Below, piece after piece: positions 27,965 through 36,016 of a stretch of 64,000 nucleotides of DNA. Positions within the stretch are counted from its first letter, which is position 1, and every line of letters starts with the position of its first letter. Made by a program: the position numbers and the translations under genes. This DNA is from Treponema sp. JC4 (lineage in GTDB: Bacteria; Spirochaetota; Spirochaetia; Treponematales; Treponemataceae), in NCBI RefSeq assembly GCF_000260795.1, contig NZ_AJGU01000007.1, forward strand, positions 1 through 64,000, written 5' to 3'. Below the pieces are notes generated by a model. The model did not search any database. It had not been told where the DNA came from and saw only the letters and a list, made by a program, of their open reading frames with translations.

Positions 27965-28116
27965 AAAAATTGCTTCCGGTCGCAGAGTATGCTTCAAAAC
28001 CGCGCGATATCGCGCTACATGCTGTTTGTGGTAAAGAAACTATTGAACTGGTCGCTTTCGCGACCATCACAAACAGAATGTTTTTGAAGCATACTCTGTT
28101 CCCTTGCGCTATTTTT
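27965..28116. repeat. Covarying structured element, copy C
   Basis: A 152-bp intergenic element ending 10 bases from the gltD stop. Modules in + orientation: outer AAAAA/TTTTT arms, conserved GCTTCCGGTCGC, a 16-bp perfect stem (AGAGTATGCTTCAAAA and complement), hairpin GCGCG-ATAT-CGCGC, stem CTGTTTGTG/CACAAACAG, conserved AAAGAAACTATTGAAC, hairpin GGTCGC-TTTC-GCGACC, then AGAATG. The same order with compensated changes occurs at 39558 and 58907. It lies in the gltD 3' region and may terminate that transcript. Confidence 0.85.
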
Positions 28117-28126
28117 CTTATTTATT

Positions 28127-29722
28127 CTATTTCAATAAGAATGCATCTATCTCCTGGGCGCATTCTCGGCCTTCAGCAATGGCCCATACAACCAGGGACT
28201 GGCCTCTGTGCATGTCGCCGGCGGTAAAAACTTTAGAAACTGAAGTTGCATAGCCTGTATCTGAGCTGAAAGAAGTTTCTGCTTTCTGCTCTCCTGCTAT
28301 AAGGGAAGTTGCAACAGTTCCTCGAGCTCCCAGTTCAACACCGAATGACTGTGCGGTATATTCTTCACAGCCGGTAAAGCCTGCGGCAACAAGCAGAAGA
28401 TCACAAGGAAGAGTTTTTTCTGTTCCTGCACGCTCCACAAGCTGGCGTTTTCCGTCAACCATCTGGAATTCAACTTCTACAGTGCGAACGGCTGTAATAT
28501 GACCGTCTTTACTGATTACTTCTTTTACAGTTGTTTCGTAGACACGAGGATCGTGACCGAAAACTGCAATTGATTCTTCTGCACCGTAATCAGTTTTGAG
28601 CACTTTTGGCCACTGTGGCCATGGGTTATTTGCAGCCCGCTCTTTTGGAGGACAAGGCATCATTTCAATCTGGGTAACACTAGCAGCACCAAGTCTGATT
28701 GAAGTTCCGCAGCAGTCGTTACCTGTATCACCACCACCGACAATTACAACGTGCTTTCCTTCAACTTCAATTCCAGAATCCTGAAGAAGCATCTGATCAA
28801 TCTGTTTGTTTGCAGGAAGGATTCCGATTTTTTCGAGGGCGCCTGTAGTTGCAATTACACACTTTGTAACAGCTTTAAGAAAATCCACAGCGAACATCAT
28901 TCCGCCGTCAGCCCCATGGCGGCCAGTTTTAAGTTCAGAAATTCCAGCCGATGTAAGGGCGCGGGCTTTTTTTGCACCGCAGCAGAGGGCAACTGCATCA
29001 AAGTTCTTCAGGATATGCTCTGCAGAAATATTTTTTCCGACATCGGCATTAAATACAAATTCAACGCCTTCTTCCTTCATAAGCTCAATACGGCGCTCAA
29101 CAATTTTTTTGTCCAGCTTCATATTCGGAATACCGTACATCAAAAGTCCGCCGGCCTTGTCTTCACGCTCGTAAACCGTAACGCTGTGCCCGCGTCGATT
29201 AAGCCAGTCCGCAGCAGCTAATCCTGCAGGTCCCGCACCAATTACAGCAATCTTTTTTCCGCTGCGAACCGCTGGGATTTCAGGCTTCATGTAGCCTGAT
29301 TCAAAAGCTTTTTCTATTATATAAAGCTCATTTTCGTGAACAGTAACTGCCCCGTCACCGCAGACAGGATTTCCGCAATTGCAGGCTTTTTCGCACAAGG
29401 CAGGACAAACTCGGCCTGTAAATTCAGGGAAGCTTGAAGTTTTCAAAAGTCTCCAGGCAGCCATATCATACTGACCTTTGTAAAGCGCGTCGTTCCATTC
29501 AGGAATGTAATTGTGAAGAGGACAGCCTGTTACCATTCCGGCAAGGCGGATAGCGCTCTGGCACATTGGAACACCGCAGTTCATACAGCGGGCAGCCTGC
29601 TCGCGTCGCTTTGCATCCTCCATTACGGGATGAAATTCCTTAAAATTCTTTATACGATCAAGCGGCTCAAAACTTCCGTTTTCAATTCGTTTATAATCCA
29701 TAAATCCAGTTGGTTTTGCCAT
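28127..29722 (-). CDS. gltD: Glutamate synthase small subunit
   Basis: A 531-residue NADPH-dependent small subunit. It has an N-terminal iron-sulfur region (CMNCGVPMC near 43, and CPALCEKACNCGNPVC near 105), the FAD motif AVIGAGPAGLAAADWL (about 160) and an NADPH motif VVIVGGGDTGNDC. It supplies electrons to GltB for converting 2-oxoglutarate plus glutamine to two glutamates. It lies 112 bp after gltB in the same operon behind CAGGAG. Its stop is followed directly by structured element C. Confidence 0.94.
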   Translation of the reverse strand: MAKPTGFMDYKRIENGSFEPLDRIKNFKEFHPVMEDAKRREQAARCMNCGVPMCQSAIRLAGMVTGCPLHNYIPEWNDALYKGQYDMAAWRLLKTSSFPEFTGRVCPALCEKACNCGNPVCGDGAVTVHENELYIIEKAFESGYMKPEIPAVRSGKKIAVIGAGPAGLAAADWLNRRGHSVTVYEREDKAGGLLMYGIPNMKLDKKIVERRIELMKEEGVEFVFNADVGKNISAEHILKNFDAVALCCGAKKARALTSAGISELKTGRHGADGGMMFAVDFLKAVTKCVIATTGALEKIGILPANKQIDQMLLQDSGIEVEGKHVVIVGGGDTGNDCCGTSIRLGAASVTQIEMMPCPPKERAANNPWPQWPKVLKTDYGAEESIAVFGHDPRVYETTVKEVISKDGHITAVRTVEVEFQMVDGKRQLVERAGTEKTLPCDLLLVAAGFTGCEEYTAQSFGVELGARGTVATSLIAGEQKAETSFSSDTGYATSVSKVFTAGDMHRGQSLVVWAIAEGRECAQEIDAFLLK

Positions 29723-29741
29723 ATTAGTTCTCCTGTGATGT

Positions 29742-29832
29742 TTTTAGGAGGGGAAAGCCTTCCCCTGCGCCCGCATTTCATTGCGGGCTACCCCTTCTAG
29801 CGGGGGGCGCTTTGCTTACCCCCGCAACGCCC
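29742..29832 (-). other. GC-rich triple hairpin between gltB and gltD
   Basis: About 90 bp of unusually GC-rich spacer that folds on the mRNA strand into three consecutive hairpins: GCGGGGG/CCCCCGC, GCCCGCA/TGCGGGC and AGGGGAA/TTCCCCT. No coding potential or T-run. It may lower gltD expression relative to gltB, block exonucleases, or be a repeat insertion. Confidence 0.55.
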
Positions 29833-29834
29833 CC

Positions 29835-32800
29835 TTATGCAGTCGCCTTCTTAAAAGCCGCAAGAACTGCATCATCATGAGCAAGACCTTTAGACTCTTC
29901 GCTGGCAATTTCTGTCATAATCTTCAGATAATCGTTAGGGATAATCTTTTTGAAGCAGGTCTTATAATGTTCCCAGTCAGCAAGAATTGCTTTTGCCTTT
30001 TCAGAACCTGTTTCTTTTGCATGCTCTTCAATAAGACTGTGAAGACGTTCTTCATCACTTGTTCCGCGCAAAGTAGAAATTTCATCATCAAGGTCGTAGC
30101 TCTTTACAAGTTCGTGATTAAGGCGTTTGTAAAGATCGTGCTTTTCATCAAGAATGTAAGCAAGACCACCGCTCATACCGGCACAGAGGTTGCGTCCAGT
30201 ACGTCCAAGGATTACGGCAGTTCCGCCAGTCATGTATTCCAAACCGTGGTCTCCGCAGCCTTCTGCAACAACTGTTGCCCCGGAATTACGAACGCAAAAG
30301 CGCTCACCTGCAACACCGTTGATATAAGCATTACCGCTTGTTGCACCGAACAAGGCAACGTTTCCTACAATAATATTGCTGTCTGCATCGCCGGCAAAAT
30401 CAGCAGGCTTTGTTACGACAAGCTTTCCGCCGCTCAAACCTTTACCAAAGGCATCGTTGGCATCGCCGGTAAGACGAAGAGTAAGTCCCTTTGGAATGAA
30501 GGCACCAAAACTCTGACCTGCCCCACCGCGGCAGTTTACAACGTAAGCATCATCTTCAAGCTTGCCGCTGAACTTCTTCTGGATTTCGCTGCCCAGAATT
30601 GTACCGAAAGTTCTGTCCGTTGATTGTATAGCGATAGGATTGCCACACGGATTCGATTTTGCTAACGCAAAATCCTTTTTCTTTTTGTCAGAAACGACGT
30701 TAGTCGTTTCCAATCCGTGTGGCAATTTTTCAAAAGCCGGCACAAAAGTTGTAAGGTCAAGTTTCTTTTCCAGTTCAAAATTGAATGTATCGCGGGTCTT
30801 TTTCCAGCCTTCATTTTCTCCACCCGCAAGAACGCGGGACAAATCAATAAGACCGGCACGCTTAAAGCCCTGTTTTTCCTTCATCTTAAGAAGGTCTGTT
30901 CGTCCGCACATTTCATCAATAGAGCGAACTCCAAGTTTTGCCATATATTCGCGAAGTTCCTGAGCAATGAACTTCATAAAGTTTTCTACGTATTCAGGCT
31001 TTCCAGGGAAGCGCTCGCGGAGTTTTTCGTTCTGAGTTGCAACACCAAATGGACAGGTATCAAGATTGCAGACACGCATCATTGCACAGCCCATTGTGAT
31101 AAGAGGCGCTGTTGCAAAACCAAACTCTTCCGCACCAAGCAGACAGGCAATTGCAACATCACGGCCGCTCATAAGTTTACCGTCTGTTTCAATAATTACA
31201 CGTCCGCGCAGGCCATTCTGAATCAAAGTCTGATGAGCTTCAGAAAGTCCAAGTTCCCAAGGAAGTCCCGCATGGTGAATAGAACTGATAGGTGCCGCAC
31301 CAGTACCACCGTCGTGACCGGAAATCAAAATTACCTGAGCACCGGCTTTTGCAACACCGGCAGCAATTGTACCAACCCCTGCTTCACTTACAAGCTTTAC
31401 AGAAATTCTGGCAGCGCGGTTTGCGTTTTTCAAGTCGTAAATCAGCTGAGCAAGGTCTTCAATAGAATAAATATCGTGATGAGGAGGTGGCGAAATCAAA
31501 GATACACCAGGGGTTGCGTAGCGTGTCTTTGCAATCCATGGATAAACTTTTTTTCCAGGAAGATGGCCGCCTTCTCCAGGCTTTGCTCCCTGAGCCATTT
31601 TAATCTGAATCTCTCGGGCACTCAAAAGATATTCTTCTGTAACACCAAAGCGGCCGGAAGCAACCTGCTTGATTGCAGAGTTATATTCAGTTCCAAGACG
31701 CTCAGGCTTTTCGCCGCCTTCACCAGAGTTAGATTTTCCATGAAGGTGATTCATTGCTGCTGCCATACATTTATGAGCTTCTTCAGAAATAGAACCATAA
31801 GACATGGCACCAGTCTTAAAGCGCTGTACGATTGAATCTACGCCTTCTACTTCGTCAATTGAAATGCCCTTTCCGGCCTTTTCAAAATTAAAGTCCAGCA
31901 TTGCACGCAGAGTGTGAGGACGGGAATTATCATCAACAAGGGCTGTATATTCCTTAAAGCGTGAGTAGTCGCCGTTACGGGTTGCTTCCTGAAGGGCAAT
32001 AATTGTTTCAGGATTATAAAGATGGTCTTCTGCATTAGGACCGCGGCGGAATTTATGGAAGCCCACAGAATCAAGGTGAGTATTAACTGTAAGTCCCTTG
32101 TCGTTCCATGCCTGTTTATGATGATAAAGAATGTCTTCTTTAATTTCTTTAAGACCAATACCACCAACGCGGCTTACTGTATTTGTAAAGTATTTTTCGA
32201 TTACGTTCTGGGCAATACCAACTGCTTCAAAAATCTGGGCAGACTGATAAGACTGAACGGCAGAAATTCCCATTTTTGCAGCGATTTTTACAATACCGCC
32301 GATAATTGCCTTATTGTAATCGTCAATTGCAGTGTGATAATCCTTGTCCAAAAGCTTCTGGTCGATGAGTTCTGCAATTGCTTCATGCGCAAGATAAGGA
32401 TTGATTGCACGGGCACCGTAGCCCATACACATTGCAGCCTGATGAACATCACGAACTTCACCACTTTCAAGAATGATAGAAATTTTTGTACGTTTTTTAG
32501 TACGGATAAGGTACTGTTCAACAGAGCTTACTGCAAGCAAAGAAGGAATTGCTGCATGCTTTTCGTCTACGCCACGGTCACTTAGGATGATGATGTTGTA
32601 GCCTTCTGCGTAAGCAGCATCAATCTGCTTAAAGAGGTTTTCCAAAGCAGATTCAAGGGTAAGCTTATCCATATCCATTAAAAGAGAAAGACTTGTAGCA
32701 CGCAAACCAGGCTGATTTAATGCGGCAATTTTTACAAGGTCGGTTCCTGTCAAAATAGGATTATTGATTTCGAGCACACGGCAGTTAGCGCCTTTTGTAT

Positions 32801-34373
32801 GAAGAAGGTCGCCGTCTGTACCAACGTAAACTGTTGTATCTGTTACGATTTTTTCCCGCAAACTGTCGATTGGAGGGTTTGTAACCTGGGCAAAAAGCTG
32901 TTTGAAGTAGCTGTAAAGCGGAGGATGCTTGTCCGAAAGACAGGCAAGCGGAGTATCCACACCCATAGCACCAGTTGGTTCAACACCGTTACGTGCCATT
33001 GGAAGAACCATCTCATTAAGGTCTTCGTAGTTCCATGCAAAGGCGCGGTAAAGGCGGTTGCGTTCTTCCTGTGTACTTACAGGGATTTTTTTATTAGGGA
33101 TTTTAAGGTCAGCAAGGTGAATAAGATTCTGATCCAGCCATTCACCGTAAGGATTTTTTGTAGCGTAAGTTTCCTTAAGCTCTTTATCTGTAATAAGACG
33201 TTTCTGAGTTGTATCAACAAGAAGCATGCGGCCTGGCATAAGGCGGGATTTTTCTACAATCTGACTTTCAGGAATATCAAGAACACCGACTTCACTGGAA
33301 AGAACCAGCATATTGTCTTTTGTAATAAAATAGCGGCTTGGGCGGAGTCCGTTACGGTCAAGGGTTGCACCAAGAACATCACCGTCGGAATACAAGATTG
33401 CTGCAGGACCATCCCAAGGCTCCATCATAGTTGCCCAGTAATGGTAGAAGTCGCGTTTTTCCTGAGTCAGGCTGTCATCGTGCTTCCAAGGCTCCGGGAT
33501 ACAAACCATAACTGCAAGCGGAAGAGGCATTCCGTTCATTACAAAATATTCAAGGCTATTATCCAGCATTGCAGAATCAGAACCGGTTGTATCAACTTCG
33601 CCGTCGCGGGCAAGCATTCGGTCTACGTTTCCGCGGATTGTATTAATTTCGCCGTTATGAGCTATAAAGCGGTTTGGATGAGCGCGCTGCCAGCTTGGAT
33701 TTGTGTTTGTAGAAAAGCGTGAATGAACAAGGGCAAGTGCCGAAAGGTATTCCTCTGACTGCAAATCCTTATAGAAGGTTCTGAGTTCGTGAACAAGGAA
33801 CATTCCCTTGTAAACAATTGTACGGCTGCTTAAAGAACAGATGTAGGTTTTGTGATTATCTTTTTTTTCAAAAGAAAGGCGTACTTTATATAGAAGTTTA
33901 TCAAACTCAAGGCCTTTTTCGCATTTTTCAGGGCGGGCAATAAAAGCCTGCCAGATAGAAGGCATGCAGTCGCGGGCTTTATCACCAAGAACTTCAGGAT
34001 TAACAGGAACCTGACGCCAGCCAAGAAGTTTTAATCCACCCTCTTTTACAGCCTTTTCAAAATCAGCTTTTTCTGATTTACATTCGGCATCATTTCCAGG
34101 GAAGAAAATCTGGGCAATACCGTAATCTCGCTCGTTAAGACTGCCGATTAAATCGCCGGCTTCCTTCTTAAAAAAGTCATGGCTTATCTGCAAAAGGATT
34201 CCGACACCATCACCAGTTTTTCCGCTGGCATCTTTACCAGCGCGGTGTTCAAGTTTTTCAACAATGCTAAGCGCATTATCAACAATCTTATGCGACTTAC
34301 TTCCGTCAATATTCACAACAGCCCCAATACCGCAGGCGTCGTGCTCAAAAGATGGTTCATACAGTGTCTTCAT
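29835..34373 (-). CDS. gltB: Glutamate synthase large subunit, with in-frame palindromic insertion
   Basis: A 1512-residue GOGAT large subunit. The N-terminal glutaminase domain exposes Cys after a short propeptide (MKTLYEPSFEHDACGIGAV). A central domain follows, then the FMN/3Fe-4S synthase domain (about 840-1200, PPHHDIYSIEDLAQLI, ISGHDGGTGAAP, CNLDTCPFGVATQ) and the C-terminal GXGXG domain (after 1250). It makes glutamate from 2-oxoglutarate and glutamine. Residues about 1216-1245 come from an 88-bp palindromic element inserted in frame at a domain boundary. Its leader carries an ANTAR-type hairpin and terminator. Confidence 0.95.
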   Translation of the reverse strand: MKTLYEPSFEHDACGIGAVVNIDGSKSHKIVDNALSIVEKLEHRAGKDASGKTGDGVGILLQISHDFFKKEAGDLIGSLNERDYGIAQIFFPGNDAECKSEKADFEKAVKEGGLKLLGWRQVPVNPEVLGDKARDCMPSIWQAFIARPEKCEKGLEFDKLLYKVRLSFEKKDNHKTYICSLSSRTIVYKGMFLVHELRTFYKDLQSEEYLSALALVHSRFSTNTNPSWQRAHPNRFIAHNGEINTIRGNVDRMLARDGEVDTTGSDSAMLDNSLEYFVMNGMPLPLAVMVCIPEPWKHDDSLTQEKRDFYHYWATMMEPWDGPAAILYSDGDVLGATLDRNGLRPSRYFITKDNMLVLSSEVGVLDIPESQIVEKSRLMPGRMLLVDTTQKRLITDKELKETYATKNPYGEWLDQNLIHLADLKIPNKKIPVSTQEERNRLYRAFAWNYEDLNEMVLPMARNGVEPTGAMGVDTPLACLSDKHPPLYSYFKQLFAQVTNPPIDSLREKIVTDTTVYVGTDGDLLHTKGANCRVLEINNPILTGTDLVKIAALNQPGLRATSLSLLMDMDKLTLESALENLFKQIDAAYAEGYNIIILSDRGVDEKHAAIPSLLAVSSVEQYLIRTKKRTKISIILESGEVRDVHQAAMCMGYGARAINPYLAHEAIAELIDQKLLDKDYHTAIDDYNKAIIGGIVKIAAKMGISAVQSYQSAQIFEAVGIAQNVIEKYFTNTVSRVGGIGLKEIKEDILYHHKQAWNDKGLTVNTHLDSVGFHKFRRGPNAEDHLYNPETIIALQEATRNGDYSRFKEYTALVDDNSRPHTLRAMLDFNFEKAGKGISIDEVEGVDSIVQRFKTGAMSYGSISEEAHKCMAAAMNHLHGKSNSGEGGEKPERLGTEYNSAIKQVASGRFGVTEEYLLSAREIQIKMAQGAKPGEGGHLPGKKVYPWIAKTRYATPGVSLISPPPHHDIYSIEDLAQLIYDLKNANRAARISVKLVSEAGVGTIAAGVAKAGAQVILISGHDGGTGAAPISSIHHAGLPWELGLSEAHQTLIQNGLRGRVIIETDGKLMSGRDVAIACLLGAEEFGFATAPLITMGCAMMRVCNLDTCPFGVATQNEKLRERFPGKPEYVENFMKFIAQELREYMAKLGVRSIDEMCGRTDLLKMKEKQGFKRAGLIDLSRVLAGGENEGWKKTRDTFNFELEKKLDLTTFVPAFEKLPHGLETTNVVSDKKKKDFALAKSNPCGNPIAIQSTDRTFGTILGSEIQKKFSGKLEDDAYVVNCRGGAGQSFGAFIPKGLTLRLTGDANDAFGKGLSGGKLVVTKPADFAGDADSNIIVGNVALFGATSGNAYINGVAGERFCVRNSGATVVAEGCGDHGLEYMTGGTAVILGRTGRNLCAGMSGGLAYILDEKHDLYKRLNHELVKSYDLDDEISTLRGTSDEERLHSLIEEHAKETGSEKAKAILADWEHYKTCFKKIIPNDYLKIMTEIASEESKGLAHDDAVLAAFKKATA
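30639..30726. repeat. In-frame palindromic element inside gltB
   Basis: 88 bp bounded by perfect 15-bp inverted arms (ATTGCCACACGGATT at 30639-30653 and its complement at 30712-30726). They enclose two further hairpins: ATTTTGC/GCAAAAT (30656-30673) and GAAACGAC/GTCGTTTC (30691-30710), a cruciform-like layout. It is open in the gltB frame and adds about 30 residues between the synthase and GXGXG domains. The layout resembles coding palindromic elements such as those of Rickettsia. Confidence 0.85.
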
Positions 34374-34383
34374 TCTTTACCTC

Positions 34384-34500
34384 AAAAAAAAAGAGGCCGT
34401 AGACAATAAGACCAGGGACGAATTTTCCCTGAAAATATTATCTACGACCTCTTTGCCGTAATTTTCTTAAATAATACTGAATTACTTTAGGATAAGTCAA
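34384..34500 (-). promoter_or_regulatory. gltB promoter and ANTAR-type attenuator leader
   Basis: Promoter TTGACT (34495-34500), 18-bp spacer, TATTAT (34471-34476). The leader begins almost at once with a 6-bp hairpin UACGGC [AAAGAG] GUCGUA (34443-34460). The loop has A at 1 and G at 4. The loop and 3' arm are also the 5' arm of a terminator (34437-34454 pairing with 34391-34408) followed by nine U. The two folds exclude each other, so a protein stabilising the small hairpin would allow read-through into gltB-gltD. Confidence 0.82.
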
Positions 34501-34544
34501 GTAGTGAAAAAAAATAGAAGAAATGCAGTTTTTTTTTAACAAAA

Positions 34545-34611
34545 CCTATTGACCTAGTAGGTTATATCCTGTATAAATAAGACATAAAGTAAATCCTACT
34601 AACCTAGTAGG
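34545..34611 (+). promoter_or_regulatory. metY promoter with two 17-bp operators
   Basis: Promoter TTGACC (34549-34554), 17-bp spacer, TATAAA (34572-34577). Two inverted repeats, CCTATTGACCTAGTAGG (34545-34561) and CCTACTAACCTAGTAGG (34595-34611), lie exactly 50 bp apart, one over the -35 box and one after the predicted start. This geometry suits a repressor. The CCTA-TAGG half-sites hint at an Rrf2/CymR-type sulfur regulator, but the regulator is not in the window. Confidence 0.7.
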
Positions 34612-34649
34612 TAGCAAAATAAAAACAAATAACTTCAGGGGGCACAATT

Positions 34650-35933
34650 ATGGCAAATTACAAATTTGAAACATTACAGTTACACGTAGGACAGGAAAGC
34701 GCAGACCCGGCAACAGACGCTCGCGCAGTACCAATCTATCAGACAACTTCGTATGTATTCCACAACTCAAAGCACGCTGCAGACCGCTTTGGACTTGCAG
34801 ATGCCGGAAACATCTACGGACGTCTTACAAACTCAACACAGGATGTTCTTGAAAAGAGAATTGCTGCCCTTGAAGGCGGTTCAGCTGCCCTTGCCCTTGC
34901 ATCGGGTGCCGCAGCAATCACTTATACAATTGAAGCACTGGCTGCTAACGGCGGCCACATTGTTGCTCAGAAGACAATTTACGGCGGAAGCTATAACCTT
35001 CTGGCTCACAATCTTCCACAGTACGGAATTACAACAACTTTTGTTGACGCACATAACCTTAAGGAACTTGAAGGCGCAATCAAAGACAACACACGCGCAA
35101 TCTACCTTGAAACTTTGGGAAATCCAAACTCAGATATTCCTGATATCGATGCAATTGCAGAAATCGCTCACAAGCACGGTCTTCCAGTTGTAGTTGATAA
35201 CACTTTCGGAACTCCATATCTTATCCGTCCGTTTGAGCACGGAGCAGATATCGTAGTTCATTCTGCAACAAAATTCATTGGCGGACACGGAACAACTTTG
35301 GGCGGTATTATAGTAGAAAGTGGTAAGTTTGACTGGAAAAAGAGCGGAAACTACCCTCAGATTGCAGCTCCTAACCCAAGCTACCACGGCGTAAGCTTTG
35401 CAGACGCTGTAGGACCAGCTGCCTTTGTTACTTACATCCGTGCTATTTTGCTCCGCGATACTGGTGCAACAATCAGCCCATTCAATGCCTTCCTTCTTTT
35501 GCAGGGTGTTGAAACTTTGAGCCTTCGCCTTGACCGCCATGCAGAAAACACTAAGAAAGTTGTTGAGTTTCTGAGCAAGCATCCGCTTGTAGAAAAGGTA
35601 AATCATCCTTCTCTTGCTGATCATCCGGATCACAAACTTTATCAGAAATACTTCCCTAACGGTGGCGCAAGCATTTTCACCTTCAACATCAAGGGTGGCC
35701 GCGAAGAAGCCTGGAAGTTCATTGATAACCTCAAGATTTTCAGCCTTCTTGCAAACGTTGCAGATGTAAAATCGCTTGTAATTCACCCGGCTTCTACAAC
35801 TCACAGTCAGCTGAACGACGCAGAACTTGCTGATCAGGGAATTGCCCAGAACACAATCCGCCTTTCAATCGGTACAGAGCACATTGATGACATCATAGCT
35901 GATTTGGAAAACGGATTTGCTGCATTAAAGTAG
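34650..35933 (+). CDS. metY: O-acetylhomoserine sulfhydrylase, PLP enzyme
   Basis: A 427-residue Cys/Met-metabolism PLP-dependent enzyme. The MetY-type N-terminus (TLQLHVGQESADPATDARAVPIYQTTSYVF) is present, with the PLP-Lys in HSATKFIGGHGTTLGG near 206-221. It makes homocysteine (or cysteine) from O-acetylhomoserine (O-acetylserine) and sulfide. The length and the extra loop after the Lys favour MetY over MetB/MetZ. Ribosome site GGGGG before ATG. Monocistronic, ending in a bidirectional terminator shared with asnB, and under two operator-like repeats. Confidence 0.9.
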   Translation: MANYKFETLQLHVGQESADPATDARAVPIYQTTSYVFHNSKHAADRFGLADAGNIYGRLTNSTQDVLEKRIAALEGGSAALALASGAAAITYTIEALAANGGHIVAQKTIYGGSYNLLAHNLPQYGITTTFVDAHNLKELEGAIKDNTRAIYLETLGNPNSDIPDIDAIAEIAHKHGLPVVVDNTFGTPYLIRPFEHGADIVVHSATKFIGGHGTTLGGIIVESGKFDWKKSGNYPQIAAPNPSYHGVSFADAVGPAAFVTYIRAILLRDTGATISPFNAFLLLQGVETLSLRLDRHAENTKKVVEFLSKHPLVEKVNHPSLADHPDHKLYQKYFPNGGASIFTFNIKGGREEAWKFIDNLKIFSLLANVADVKSLVIHPASTTHSQLNDAELADQGIAQNTIRLSIGTEHIDDIIADLENGFAALK

Positions 35934-35965
35934 GATTAAAATCAAATCAAAATTAAAAAAGTAAA

Positions 35966-36003
35966 ATAAAAAGGCGAGCAGGTATTACTGCTCGCCTTTT
36001 TTT
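35966..36003. terminator. Bidirectional terminator between metY and asnB
   Basis: Perfect 12-bp stem AAAGGCGAGCAG/CTGCTCGCCTTT with a six-base loop, flanked by A-run and T-run, between convergent genes. Confidence 0.9.
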
Positions 36004-36016
36004 ATATCTTCCTAAA

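Noticed and set aside
29781-33722. Several long plus-strand frames opposite gltB
   Set aside because: They are antisense shadows of a highly conserved coding gene and show Cys/Asn/Phe-rich composition typical of reverse frames.
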